This document shows positions 12,573 to 24,890 of a DNA stretch of 64,000 nt, in pieces (position 1 is the stretch's first letter; the number at the start of each line of letters is the position of its first letter). The notes beneath the pieces were generated by a model. The model saw only the letters and a list, made by a program, of their open reading frames with translations, did not search any database and had not been told where the DNA came from. The DNA comes from Sabellastarte sp. h YS-2021 (lineage: Eukaryota > Annelida > Polychaeta > Sabellida > Sabellidae): assembly GCA_964017235.1 (NCBI GenBank), contig OZ024935.1:93123207-93187206 (forward strand). The letters are read 5' to 3'. The translations under genes were made by a program, and so were the position numbers.

Positions 12573-12812
12573 TTATAGATGGCAGCAATTAAGTAGATAT
12601 TTTTTGCACAAGTGACCAGTATTCAAGACCTGGACCACAGTCATGTTATCACAATATATTTGAATTTTCTCATATATCCAGTGACAAGGCAAGATTTTGG
12701 AAGCTACTACTATGTTCAACATCTCAAGGTGACAGATATCATAATAAATATGATTGGATTGTCCAATGCATAAACCATGGAATCGAAATGGCCATCTAAA
12801 CCTGTCAAGCAT
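12573..12812 (-). pseudogene. RNase H domain of the Ngaro/DIRS-like element
   Basis: The peptide contains HLEMLNIVVASKI followed by IQIYCDNMTVVQVLNTG. This is the conserved RNase H block of DIRS/Ngaro polymerases, with Glu and Asp in place. It sits between the RT fragment (13.3 kb) and the recombinase (12.3 kb) on the same strand, in the expected order. Confidence 0.75.
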
Positions 12813-13319
12813 GCATCTAAATATACCCGGCCACTCAGGAATTTCTTGTCATAATAAGTGATACCCTAAAAATTACATAAGATGGTGTTAAACCAAGCTA
12901 AATCCTGAAAAAAATGGCTGGATTAATACTAACTTTTGTGTGTTATAGTTGTTTCTGAGAAAAACCAGCAAATAACAAGCTGGTTTAACACATTTACTGA
13001 TGTAAAGGGGACTACCTAATAATGACTGCAGTGATTTTTACTGTAACATGATTTATATGACCAGGATTTACACAATTGAACGATTTCAGTTAATTTTTTT
13101 GTCTGGTATGGACAAAGTTCTGTTGATAGTATCAATTTGTATGCCTAAACAAGTGACCAAGGTATCTGGTGGCACTAATTTCTTATGAGAAATGTCCAAA
13201 CCTAGCTGTCTGTGCACCTCTGAAAGATCTGGCATCAATTATGATATCCAAATGGTAACGATTTATCGATAAAGTACTGATCTTGAAATTTTAAACCAAG
13301 GAGGTCAATGACCATGGAA

Positions 13320-13520
13320 TCTATTGTCATCTGCCTGGAAGGAAACGACTGATGTCGACCTCATAAATCTTTGCAGCAGGACCTAACTTGCACAAGGCAT
13401 TAGTTATTACGTCTATTGAAGGGTAATTCAGAACATATTGAGTACCTAAGTAAATATCTTTATGGACAGAAGTATTCACAGAAGCCTCTTTGGGCCAACT
13501 GAGGTCCATAATGCTTACTA
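13320..13520 (-). pseudogene. Reverse transcriptase fragment of the Ngaro/DIRS-like element
   Basis: MDLSWPKEASVN, YLGTQYVLNYPSIDVIT, LGPAAKIYEVDISRF. The VDIS box carries the first catalytic Asp of RT. Homologous pieces occur at 20.6 kb and 59.6 kb. The rest of the palm domain is too decayed to read. Confidence 0.75.
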
Positions 13521-14421
13521 TGAAAAGGCCCTAACATTGCTTTGAAGGACAACTCTTCCTCAATATAAGCATGCAGATGCATGATTTTTTTTCAGTCGAT
13601 GTAGTATTACTATCTCAAGCAAAATCCAAAAGGAAGCCAAATTCTAATAGATCTAGCAACTGAGCGTCCCAATAAACAGATAAGTACGAATGCCAGTTAG
13701 ATGTTTTTATTTCCACCAATGTACTTTTGACTGCTCAACCAAGTAGGGTTTTGAAGAATTCCTAAAACTGGATGGAGGAGGTTTATACTCTTTTAAGCGC
13801 TGTTTTGTTTGCCTGAACTTTACACAGTCAGTGTTGGAAAGTACTGATGTATCACTATGAATTAAAACATTTTAGTCGTGTGAATTTCATTGTGAATACT
13901 ATTGTCCTGTTAATCAGATATATCTTGCAAACTTTGAATATTCTTGTGTAACAACACAGTACTTGATGATTTCTCAACAGAATACTTTGCAGGAACACAT
14001 TTACCATATTTCACAGAGACCCTGGCCACAGTGGAAAGATGATTACAATGCCTTTGTTTCTGATACAAGTTTTTTTGTCAGCCAAATGACGAGAAACATA
14101 AACATTTGAAGTACTTTGACAGGCATTACTGGAAACGGCCAGGTATTTCTAGATACTGGATTTTTCACTAGGTGATGTATTTTTGAGGGCCTGTGCATAC
14201 ACCAGTTGTGGAAAAACTATTGTACCTCCAGCACCATGAGAGAGCCACTTGCTTAGTGGCCTGTGCCTCATTCTGGGAATTTTGGAATTTCTTTGCATAT
14301 ACAAATCTGTGAAAATGAGGTGGGTTACCAGCCCAAAAAGTACCCACATTTATTCAATTTTTGACCCAGATACTTTTTTGAACTTAATTTTGCAATCAAC
14401 ATCAGCATGTGAGAAAGTTTT

Positions 14422-14700
14422 ACTATTGAAAAACACAAGCACTGCAAACATGGTTATATCGAACACCACTACTATCATGACTTTTGTTGTGGGCACAAGT
14501 ACCTTGATTAAAGTACTGACATGGCATTGCTTTCTTTGTGTTTTTTTGATAAACCTTTCTATTAGGGTTGGAGATACTGGAAGGGTGACTGTGTCTCTGA
14601 GCATTGGCTCTTCGGATCTGGTCTATTTTCTTGACCTGAGAGTAATTTGCTATCTCCCCTTTCTCCATCCGACATAGGAGCACAGCTGAAAACATTGTAA
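14422..14700 (-). pseudogene. Gag-like Cys/His protein of the Ngaro/DIRS-like element
   Basis: The peptide has CQYFNQGTCAHNKSHDSSG followed by YNHVCSACVFQ, a Cys/His cluster typical of DIRS-order gag proteins. It is preceded by a basic stretch (NPNRKVYQKNTKK). A clear relative lies at 61500-61904 (CVYFSDNSC, HHETKGVSYRH). It is truncated just after the cluster. A nucleic-acid-binding role is inferred from the motif. Confidence 0.65.
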
Positions 14701-14844
14701 AGAGTAAGTTGGACAGTTAGTCCATAAATTGTGGAGGGATTTAAAATCTATTTGGAAGCATAACCTTTGTGACTGGAGTGTATGCCCCATGGAAATACTG
14801 GATGACAGTGAGTTAAATAAAGTAAAAAATATTCAAAACAGTCA

Positions 14845-15117
14845 CTAATGAAATGCTTTTGATGCTTCTACAGTTTGGAATGATTTACTCGATCAGGCCC
14901 ATTCTGTTCCAACTCTCTTCTCTTTCAGAAAAAAAGCTAAAATTTTATCTCTTCAAACAGATTTTCCCACCTCAGCTTATAATTTATCTGGCGTCTCTGT
15001 AGTGTTGAACTTGAGAACTGCTACTAAATTATGATTTGTAATTGGATTCTGCTGCTGTGGCTTAACGTCTGCTTCAGTAGAGATTAAGTACTATAGAAGT
15101 ACAGAGTAGAATAGAAT
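14845..15117 (+). mobile_element. 3' end of a CR1/L2-like LINE
   Basis: Contains a decayed FDASTVWNDL...FRKK-type C-terminus and a 3' UTR ending GAGATTAAGTACTATAGAAG with a TAGAA microsatellite. It is 5'-truncated. Confidence 0.65.
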
Positions 15118-18100
15118 GTATGCATAAATAGTTTTCATTGGTATTTTGGCCTGAACAAAGACTTTAGTGCTTGTCATCAAAATTATTTGGCTTGTATAAT
15201 GTTTAAATACTGTAAAACAACTTCACACTTTCGCCGAAAATTACAACAAATTTTCAACTTTTAGCAATCAGAATCACCAGAGTCAAGGTATTCTTTACAG
15301 ATGATAGCATTCTGTTTGATCACAAAATTTAAGTTTAAATGAAGAATTGATTTATTACTATCCAAGTTCATTAGCTGAAATAGCTGTGATTAATGCTTTG
15401 TGGAAATATTGTAAAGAGCGTTGAATTATCACAAACATAATGCACCCATACATGTTTATTGATATATTCTGTGCTTTGGCTTTAGCAAAACAACTTGAAA
15501 AATACAAGGGTACATTATGATATTTTGGTGTGTTTCAATGATAATGCCCAATTGTAAAGTGATTGGAAGAAAATTTGATCTTAATGTATTTCTTCATGTT
15601 ATTAGTATATTAAAATGTTTCACTTAGTTGTTATTGGGGGCTCAAAGTTAACTAAAACATTTTTGATTATGTGATAAAGGGTTTTATAATCAAAAAAGCA
15701 CCCCTGCAAGTTTGGAATATCAGGCCAATAATGAGAGAGCCTAAACAGTGTATTAATATAATAGCCAGAATATGTAAGAGTACATGTTTGCTGACCATGC
15801 AACTGGCCACCTGAAAATGTTAAAAATGAGAAAAAAACCAGTGCAAGTTATCAGAATCCTGAAATTAACAGGTAGAAAAGATACACATGTATGCTGTAAA
15901 TTTTTAGAAACCTGACAAGGTATTTTATTTGGTCACATAATAGTCAAACTAATAAAAAAATCGAGAAAATTAAGTCAAGGACAGTCAAAATTACATTTAA
16001 ATCCCATCACATGACCAGAACAAAAAAAGTTATAACCCTTACATCCAGCATATTGGGTCTTTCACAGGGGCTAGGATCTATTTGGTATAAATGTGTAGAG
16101 AAATTGCTCACATGGACAAAACTTTCAAGTTGGCTTTCCCAGAAGTCTGTGGAGTATAAAAGCCAGGAACAAACAACATGGGTTTTTATTGCCATATGAA
16201 AGATTCTCAGAAGCGCATCTCCCTCTGCATGTTTGAATAGGATGTAATCCCTTTAATGGAAATTTTATATTTTAAGATGTTTTTTTGTTATAATCAGAAG
16301 TAGATTTCTGTCTTTCTTATATAATATAAAAGTCCAAACATGAAAACAATAATAAAAATATAAAAATGTCAATGTTGTACTTTTAGTCATGTGTTGGGAT
16401 CCAGCTATTTAGTATCAACATAGTTTTCGATTTGTTCATTGGTTTTCATTTCAACCCTTCCTTCCCCCCCAAAAAATCATCAAAACTGGACTAGCAATAC
16501 TGAATGCAAATTTGGGGTTGTTTGGGCGACCCAAGTGTCAGTCCTCCTTCCAGTCAGGAGGTAGTGGTATGGGTACCAGTCTGAGTCAGGTTACCAGTCT
16601 ATAATGTGACATGTTTATGCAACTAGTGACATCATAATTGCATCATTTGTAAGGGTTCCTGGGCTCTTTGCTCAGTTCCCCCAGCAACCCAAAAACAATT
16701 GAAACTTATTGGTCAGATTCCTGGCCTTAACTTTATTCCCAGAGTTTGGGTCACTTTGAATTTGCCTCCTCAGGGGGGAGCATGACGCCTTCCCTTTGTT
16801 TGCTCTGACCTCAGATATGGTCACATTGTCCTATAGTGGGGTTTGAATGTCATACTATACAGTGTCTGTTATATGCCTCAGTAGCTCTGAAAATGTGACT
16901 AAATCTTGGCTATTTGGTGTTTTATGTGTCTTTTTTTGTAGTTTATTGCAGTTTATATACCTATAACTTTAACATACCATTTTGCATATACATGTATATT
17001 GTTATGACTTGTAAATATCCCTTAGTAGTAACATATAACCATTTATATATTGTATTTTAATAATTGTGATCCACAGTGGTCGTTTCTCTGACTTAGGAGG
17101 GCAGGGACTGTCAAAGAGGTCATTAAGTACTCAGTCTCGAATTTTGCTTCTACAGTAAGGATATAAGTGTTGAAAACGGAACGGTAGCGATAGACTAGTA
17201 ATACTGGTGAGCCTTAATGGTTGTACGTCATAGATTCCAGTCCAACTAATTATGACAACATTTTTTGCTGCACGGGTTAGCAGTAGAAGGGCTGTTCTGA
17301 TAGTTACCACAGTATTGTGAAATATAAACTGGATGAGGGTACGTTGCCGTATCCCTGAAGCCTTGTCATCCATTTTAGCTTGATAATAAAGAAATTTTGC
17401 TTTTATTTGTCTATTTTGTCTGCATTTTTAGTACCCTGGTCAGACAGTGACGAATTGTAATGGTGAATAACTACAGATAGGAAACTAGATTGATGTTCAT
17501 GATTAATTCTTTATTGTTCTATCATTGTCTCCAACCCTCTCCATCCTTTGGCAGTTTCAAAAAACAACCTGTCACAGCCATTTGTCACTTTTGAATTTTT
17601 CGATGACAATTCTAGACAATCAGCAACCGTTATTTTCATATCATGAGTCCATCGCTGGATCAGTCGCCATCTGGTCATACTGGTAATTTGGTCTAAATAA
17701 TTTCTCTGGATGTTGTTTGTTAATATGAAAGTATTCTTTCTTTGTGACAGAAGAGTTTTAACAATTCACTTCAATTCTTGCCTACCCATAGCTTCCTTTG
17801 AGAAATTACTGTAAATCTTCACCATTTCATACAGTATTTTCATTATTATTATGAGTTGATAAGGTATGACCTCAGCACACTCAAATAAAGTCAAAGAACA
17901 TTGTTGATTCCTTGAAATGCTTTTACTGAGTGACTGTTTTGCACACAATAATTTTGGGCGACTTTTAAATCACCTAGAATCTCATGTATTCGCCAAGGCT
18001 GTCGCAGTGTCCTCTGCCTTGTGTGACCTGGGCATTAAAAAGTCAATTTGGAACAAAAATGAATGCCACCAGATGAAGCTTTATTGTAATATTGCAAAAA

Positions 18101-18910
18101 TATAGTTCATTTGAATTTTGCAGCACATTTTGTTTCATGCATTTTCTCAAGTATTTACAATGTCGGACATTTAGACACTTCTGAAGGGTTTTCGCATATA
18201 TTTGTTTGATTGTATATCTGCATATATATTTAAGTATCTGATTTTTGTTCGAAGAATGTAGTATGACATTCACAAATGTTTGCATTTATTAGTCTGATCT
18301 AATTAAAATACTGTTAATGCGCTTATTCTTTGCAATCAATATTTTTTGAACAAAAAATGAAATACGCCAGGGATAGATAAGAGTCCTCACCAAATTGGAT
18401 GACCCACTAAAATTCTCTTGAACTGAGCTTTAGCTTATGATTTCACTTGAATAAGTGACTACTAGGAAGTTAAATATACCATTCTTTCACCTCCTGAAAA
18501 TTGTCAAATCTCCAAAGTGTTTTAAGTACTATATATATATAGCCCAGTTCTGCATGCATAGGTTATCACAAGAGCTAGCTGATTTATTACTCCGAAGGTT
18601 GCTAAGGCTAGTCGTCTTCTAAAAGCACTGTCAAAAGCATGTGATTTGTCCCAACTGAACAGGTTTGGCATATGACCAAAAAAGTATCATCTTCACGACT
18701 AGTAGTATTAAAAAATATTACTTGTAAAACTCAAGCCAGGATAACTCTTAAGCAAACAACTAATCTTGTCAAGGGACAACTGAAATTTTTCAGAATAATT
18801 TACTGTGCAGTATGTTCAAAATTTTACCTTTTGATTTACCACTACTTTACAATCAAACTAGGTGTAATTGATTTACTTTGAAACGTATTGCTATGCATAA
18901 TTTGAAAGCT
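15118..18910. other. Long stretch without recognisable genes
   Basis: AT-rich, with only short scattered ORFs and no domain that I can name. A GC-richer block at 16500-16840 contains a partial inverted repeat of GGGTTGC type and may be an old DNA transposon. An AT dinucleotide run lies at 18530-18541. Confidence 0.4.
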
Positions 18911-18913
18911 TTA

Positions 18914-19151
18914 GTTTATTTATTTATTTGGGGTTTTATGTCGCTTTCAATGCTGTACAGGTCATATCACAATGGGTAGTTGGAAGGGCAGAGGAAACCA
19001 GTACATACAGTTCGTTATGGTTCTGTACTGTAAACTGCCGACCAACGGCAAGCAACTTCCAACTTTCCCACTTGAGGCTGTGCCGGGAACAGAACCCCGG
19101 CCTCAGAGGTGGGAGGCGAGCGTGTTACCACTCTGCCACCGTGGCCCCCTA
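18914..19151 (-). repeat. tRNA-Gly-derived SINE
   Basis: Reverse complement starts GGCCACGGTGGCAGAGTGG (A box) and has the CGGGGTTCTG region at the B box. It ends in TAAATAAATAAA-type sequence. It is close to the complete copies at 35.6 and 62.4 kb. No clean target-site duplication was seen. Confidence 0.85.
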
Positions 19152-19689
19152 CAAAAATATATATCATAGATATAGTAATTAATAGTTCATATATGCTAAG
19201 CACTAACAAAATGGCAAACCTGCATGTAACGAGGAATGCATAATCAATGTCATAATAAAGTCTATAAATTCATATTTATTAATATTCTAAGAAATTTAGC
19301 ACATAAAGCTATGGCTAGCTTAAAATGTTCTGAAGTGACATTTTAACAAAACAAATAGATTAATATACACTGATGTAGATAAACAATGAACTAAAAGGCA
19401 GCCATTGATTTTAGCCCACAAGGTCCCAAGCTGTTAACTGTTCGTTGATGCCCATATGTAAAAACAAAGGCACTGCCAGGATAAAAACTAACATCAGAAG
19501 CCAGAATCCAGCTCCTGCCCTCCAAACGTTAACATCTCAGGAAGGCTTGTCAATTATCATGCTGCCATTAGTTCTAGTAAAGCCAACCAAGTTGCAATTA
19601 TATTGTTTTGAAAAGTATGACCGTCAAGTGAAATATCAAAGATTGACAGTCATTATCAATATCACCTGAAAATAAAAACTACAGCAATA

Positions 19690-20450
19690 ATCTGTTCATA
19701 AAAGAAATAAGAGAGGGATCTCATGAGACAGGGAGGGAAGGAAGATTAATGTTTCTTCTTGTGTGTCTAACATGTAAATGGCAGAATGAAGGGTTAAAAT
19801 CAGAGAGGTCCCACGCTTGACCAGTTGACCACTTAATATGCAAATAAGGTGTGACACTAATACTAAATAAAGGTAGTACAGAAATGAGCTAGATGACACC
19901 CAAATCTCATCAGTCCCCAGTACGTCCCCCCAAGACATAAAAGCACAAGTATGGGTTTAAATATCTATTCAATCTACCAAATGTTTTTAATATGCACATA
20001 ACAAAAAATACATTACATTTGCTTTATTCATAAACTTTATATTATTGAACTTGCTTTATAATACCACTGGTTAGAGGAACCCACAGAAGAGATCTAATGA
20101 GAATGAATAATTTTGTCAAGGTGAGTCAATTCGACTTGACCTTGAAAAAGGGGGAGGTCACCACAAACCAAAGTGAGAGAGGTGAAATTTGTTACAAGGT
20201 CAGGCAAATTTCCTTGACCTTGAAAGAAATGTGAGTTGACCCCGAATATGGCATGGCCATGGGGACATGGGTTCAAACCCATGTAAGGAGTGACAACATG
20301 CAACCAGTGGGGACAGTGTATCTAAGTATATACTACATGGATATGGATAGACCCCATGGCAGAAAGGCAGGTGAATATGACTATGACTGTTTACTCCAAG
20401 GTGGAGGAAGACCATACTGCGTAGATGTAAACCAAAACATGAAAAGAGTA
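19690..20450 (-). mobile_element. Terminal repeat region of a Ngaro/DIRS-like element (copy D)
   Basis: The reverse complement aligns with the repeat at 43054-43607: the CCACTGGTTGCA block, the TCAAGGTCAAGGAAATT palindrome, then AGATTGAATAGATATTTAAA and CCCAT. TGACCTTGAAA-type motifs recur (20135-20145, 20215-20225). The RT fragment of what is probably the same element lies just upstream on the same strand at 20.5-20.8 kb. Confidence 0.6.
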
Positions 20451-20534
20451 TGGCTAATGTTTATGTGACTAATTTAAATTTTAACCTGTACGGTTATGTA
20501 ATTTAGTTTATACTAAGTGGAGTAAAGCCAAGCC

Positions 20535-20780
20535 TCATGTAAGTAAGCCTGGCAAACCAGTATACACCAGATCATCAATACAGTGAATGAATATGGAACA
20601 CTGCTGGAACCCGAACGGTAATGTTCCCTCAACGTCGTAATGATCATGTTTAAGACCTAATAGATCTATATCCCCAGGATCTATCTTAAGATGCCTGAAG
20701 GCCCGAGTGTTAGTCACTAGGCCACAGTGATTTCCATTAATGACTCTGTAGTGTGAACAACAATAATTGTTTCTTTTCAA
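20535..20780 (-). pseudogene. Reverse transcriptase fragment, Ngaro/DIRS-like (copy D)
   Basis: The peptide has TRAFRHLKIDPGDIDLLGLKH, then VEGTLPFGFQQCSIF and CIDDLVYTGLP. This is the DIRS/Ngaro palm region, with a damaged YVDD box (CIDD). The element's RNase H and recombinase are missing, so a large internal deletion separates it from the terminal region at 19.7-20.4 kb. Confidence 0.65.
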
Positions 20781-21339
20781 TATTCAAAATTGATTGGCCT
20801 CATCTCCCATCACTGAACTGTGGCAGTATGTGTTTGTTGACATGCAAGAAGTATTTGATAACTTTTGAGTAGCAGTCTTACACTGGCACTGGGCTATTGC
20901 ACACTACTGGCGGTATTAGTTATATGTATAGGCATCCTAAAAGCCTGAAAATTGTGGAAGGGGAAATTATGAACATTTCAAAACTTCAGTGTGTATTGAC
21001 AGGCGAGGTAGAGAAAGGTAGTTTATCAAGTTCACATACATAATTAGTGTGTCTGGTGTAGTAGTTCTGACATATGACATCATATAAATCATAGAGTAAG
21101 GAATTACCGCCTTTCCCTGTGAGATGTTGTCCCTGCTACTGCCTGATCCATTTTCCCCATACCTTTTTTCTGGTATGACCAAGCTGTGTCAGTGTTGGAG
21201 GGTAGGAAGAGGCGAAAAGATTTGAAGTGTTGTTGATTAAATCTGATGGTGCCCCAGCGTGTGACTAGACCACTTAAAACATGTATCTTGACTGGTTTGT
21301 TCTTCCGAACTTTCAAAGCATTGGGAATTGTGGAGTAAT

Positions 21340-22197
21340 GCTAAGGGGGGAGGCATGGTGGTTCAAACCCCATACCCGATGTGGGAAAGTTGTCAGTTGC
21401 TAAAGGGTGTTGCACACAGGAAACGACCCAACACAATCCGACATATTAACGACAGTTTGCCTGGAGGTCGACAGGCATGTCAAAACACACTCGATCCGAT
21501 GCGATCTGTTTGTTTTGCTATTTTACAACAGTTTTTTTCACTTTGCTTGTACATCTTGTGATTTGCATAGCCTTTACATGAGCTTAAAAGTGCACAATAT
21601 GTTTTTCAAATATAAATTCCTGGTGTCATAATGAAGTATTACATGTTTTAGGAGAGGCACAATAATCAGTAATTTAATTTAAAAGCTAAGATATATAAGA
21701 GTATATTTTAGATTGTGCTGTGTCCACCAATATTTTAGCTCAATATAAAAAACTCGAGCTTTGGGTATGTTGTACCAATTAAATGCCTTTTATTGATGCA
21801 GCCTGTTTCATCTAAGGTTTCCAAGGCATTTATTACACACAGTTCTCTACAAATGACATGGGCAATAGAGAACCCCCTTTCCCCCTCCCTATGACCAGAT
21901 AAAAATTGGAAACTTTTCTAATTTAGAAATGTCGGGTCGTGTCTTGCAGTGTCTTATCTGATAGGATCGGAGTGTGTGTGCATACATTACAGTGAAACAC
22001 CATGGGCTATATATTTTGTCTGATCGGATCGTGTAGGGTCGTTTCCTGTGTGCAACACCCTTAAGCAATGGTCAGCAATTTACAGTACAGAACCTTACCT
22101 GACTGTATGTACTGGTTTTCTCTGTCCACAATTAACTGTCGTCATATGACCTGTACAGTGTCAAATAGTGATGTTAAAGCCCAATGAATAAATAATT
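21340..22197 (+). repeat. tRNA-Gly-derived SINE interrupted by a MITE
   Basis: The SINE head and body run to 21400 (GGTTCAAACCC, GTGGGAAAGTTGTCAGTTGC). The sequence resumes at 22065 with GCAATGGTCAGCAATTTACAG and ends near 22197. The break is exactly filled by the element at 21404-22061. Confidence 0.8.
21404..22061. mobile_element. 658-bp non-autonomous Harbinger-type MITE
   Basis: The terminal inverted repeats are almost perfect for about 40 bp. They begin AGGGTGTTGCACACAGGAAA and continue ACGACCC. The element is flanked by TAA at 21401-21403 and 22062-22064, the 3-bp TWA duplication typical of PIF/Harbinger. No coding capacity. It lies inside a SINE, so it is younger than that SINE. Confidence 0.85.
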
Positions 22198-22502
22198 TAA
22201 ACTAGTGCTGTGACTTTCTGAACAACTGTAAAGTATTTGATGTTCAACTAACCTGGCTTGATATTTAAAAACGGTGATATCTGAAGTGTTAGAAAGACTC
22301 GCCTGCTTTCTATTTGCATTTTTTTTTGTTTGCTTAGAAGTTGTCTTGCTGAATTGTTGGCATTTGCTGTCCATGAGTCTTTCATGATGTAATTGGCAGC
22401 TCTTAAACCAGTCACTCCCTCCTGTATTTACAAACACGTCCATAAACACCATACATGGGATGATGCTATAGGAAATCACTGTCTATGAAATAATATGATA
22501 AA

Positions 22503-22725
22503 TTTATTTATTTATTTGGGGTTTTACGTCACTTTCAGGTCATATCAGGACGGATAGTTGGAAGGGCAGAGGAAACCAGTACATATAGTTGGCCAAGGTT
22601 CTGTACTCTAAACTGGCGACCAAAAGCAAGGAACTTTCTGCTTTCCCACTTGAGGTAGGGTCGGGAACCGAACCCTGACCTCAGAGGTGGCAGGCGAGAG
22701 TGTTACCACTCTGCCACCATGGCCC
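22503..22725 (-). repeat. tRNA-Gly-derived SINE with perfect 16-bp target duplication
   Basis: Flanked by identical GAAATAATATGATAAA at 22487-22502 and 22726-22741. The reverse complement has the A box (TGGCAGAGTGG) and a B box-like GGTTCGGTTCCC region. The duplication size fits LINE-driven target-primed insertion. Confidence 0.9.
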
Positions 22726-22741
22726 GAAATAATATGATAAA

Positions 22742-23820
22742 AGTGAAATGGACAAATCCATAATATTTTGCCTATCCATTTCATGAAATGGACAAAGTCA
22801 TGCATGAAAGTTAAACTTTTATTCATTCATGGCCAATCTTTGGTTTAAGTTATCCACTTTATTCTCCTATAATAATGATATGTAGATGAAATATCTTACA
22901 CTAAGTTAGTTAATAGTTAAATAGTAATAAATATTTGAGTTAAATTTGAAATAAAAATGTCAGTTATGTAAAGCATACTTTTTCATATGGGAATAACTAT
23001 TTAAAATTACACTTTTGCTTAAAAGGAATATACTTTTGCTTAAAAGGAATATACTAGGGTTTGGTCTCCTTTGTGCACCTAATCTTGTTTAAAAGGATTT
23101 CCTGATTAGATTTGAAGAATTGTAGCCTATGCTTTGAAGATTAGATCGAAGGGTTATGAAAAGTAACTGTCAATTTAAAAATGTTGAAGCCATCCCAAAG
23201 GTTACTAAAAGAAGTTGGCTAATTACAATTAAATCCAACTTACTAGTGGTGAAGCTTTCAGTTAATAAGATCTGAGGATTGTAGCCAACCATTTGAAGAT
23301 TAGATGTAAGGATTAATTCAGTGCCTGTCACAGTCACAAATCTTATGATATTGTGGACAAGTAAATAACAACAGTGATATCAACAATGTAATGTAAATAA
23401 ACTATCAATGTTGCAAAATATATATTGTAGCTTAGTCTCACCTAGATGTTATCCCAAAATCTTAAATTTTACTAAATGTAAATACAAATATCAACCAATG
23501 CTTAACTCATATTGTAGCTTAATCATAGTAGGGTCATGTTAGATTTTATAATAAAATGCTAAAGAGATTATAATAACCTGCACATCACATGTAGACTTTA
23601 GGTTAAAGTACAACCATTCCTGTTTTCTAATACAATGTTTTAAAAAAACTGTGAATGAGAGTAAAAATTTTGTACATTTCATTGTCCATTTCATGAAATG
23701 GTCAGTAGATTTTTTATCCATTTCACAAAATAGACAAATATTTTGTCCGTTTGACGAAATGGACAGTTCGGTTTCCTTGTCCATTTCACAAAATGGACAA
23801 TTTCACACCTGGGTCGTAAC
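22742..23820. mobile_element. Palindrome-array element, copy A
   Basis: About 1.08 kb bounded by clusters of imperfect palindromes whose half is TGTCCATTTC(A/G) and its complement. One unit and a half unit sit at the left (22743-22795). Four units sit at the right (23682-23705, 23714-23737, 23743-23766, 23777-23800). The right end reads GGGTCGTAACATAT, like that of the element at 28069-28563. The left terminal repeat is eroded or cut by the adjacent SINE. The interior is AT-rich, with a 20-bp tandem repeat at about 23013-23054. ORFs across the palindromes are by-products. Confidence 0.65.
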
Positions 23821-24559
23821 ATATACATTCTTTCACCTCCATTGTGGGAATGCAGGAAAGTATAAAATCGCCTGTAGTCTCCTTCATCTAAGTTGATCAC
23901 CTTAAGCATTCCAGTGTGACCTAGGCATAACATTGCATGTACAAGTTGAAATACCAAAACCGATCTCAGGGTTTGTGGATCAATAATGGACGGCAGAAAG
24001 AGTGTTATAATTTGAATAGTATCACAAACGTTAGAGAGATCATTTTTAGTACAAGATGGCTGGATAACATGCCTATCATATGAGCTGTTAACATTAAAAT
24101 ATATATGATATCCATGGATTTGATACACTGAGGTTGAAAGCAATAGACTCATAAACAGTTAGACCGATTAACCAGTGATTCCTTAGGCAGTTTGATTGGC
24201 AAGATAATATAATGATACTCATTTTGTTAGGATGTTTGAAAAAACTATATAAAAAGCAATGCTTGGTGATTATAGGAATGTTAAGCCTTTTTGGGCCATT
24301 TTTATTCAGTTTAAGATCAACCAACACTGGATATTATATGGTTACCAGAGACGAGGTATGTTATTATAATTTCTTTTTATCTACCAAATCTTGCATTTTC
24401 TTAAATACCAGAATACACAGACCAGTTGATATTCTATGTTATGACTTTTATAGCATTTAATCTCTGCCAAGGCAGACTCCATGACACCAGAAACCAATTC
24501 AACAATTATCATTCCACAGACATAACTAGGTTGATACCACAGAGTTGCCAGGTGGTTTA

Positions 24560-24890
24560 TATGCTAAGATGGGAAAGCTTTTTTGAAAAAAAAAATATGA
24601 GTTTAGCTTTTTCACCTGAAAACAGGCAAGAGTTGGGGGTAAAATAAACATCAGCAGGTAATTCATTCCAAACTGTAGGGACATCAAAAGCAAAGCTATG
24701 GCCAAAGTATTATTTTGATTCAGGTAACAGATACCTGGTAGAATTGAGGAACCTCCACAAACCTTTTGTCTGGACTGTTGTATCTTGTGCCATATCTACA
24801 ACAATGAATAGAGAAAGGAGAACCAAAATAGCTTGGATGACTAATATGTGTTTCTTTTATTATTTTCATTATTCATTTTTATGTAAATGT
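24560..24890 (-). mobile_element. 3' part of a CR1/L2-like LINE
   Basis: The minus strand matches the LINE C-terminal region (WNDLPxDVR block): ATTCCAAACTGTAGGGACATC aligns with the 44.4-kb copy, and GCAAAGCTATGGCC follows. It is cut by the boundary of a 541-bp tandem duplication. Confidence 0.6.

Larger units (their letters stand above)
11035..14700 (-). mobile_element. Ngaro/DIRS-like retroelement relic (copy A)
   Basis: The minus strand carries, in order, a gag-type Cys/His motif, an RT core, RNase H and a tyrosine recombinase. That order defines the DIRS order of retrotransposons, which integrate with a tyrosine recombinase instead of an integrase. The left part (11041-11345) has CTTACTGGGG and several AGGTCA motifs, like the terminal region of the copy at 19.7 kb. 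All genes are broken. Confidence 0.75.

Noticed and set aside
16500..16840. GC-richer block with partial inverted repeat as a transposon
   Set aside because: Ends and target duplication cannot be defined.
20240..20360. tRNA-like B box GGTTCAAACCC as a third SINE family
   Set aside because: The stretch aligns with the Ngaro-like terminal repeat at 43.2 kb, so it is better explained as part of that repeat.
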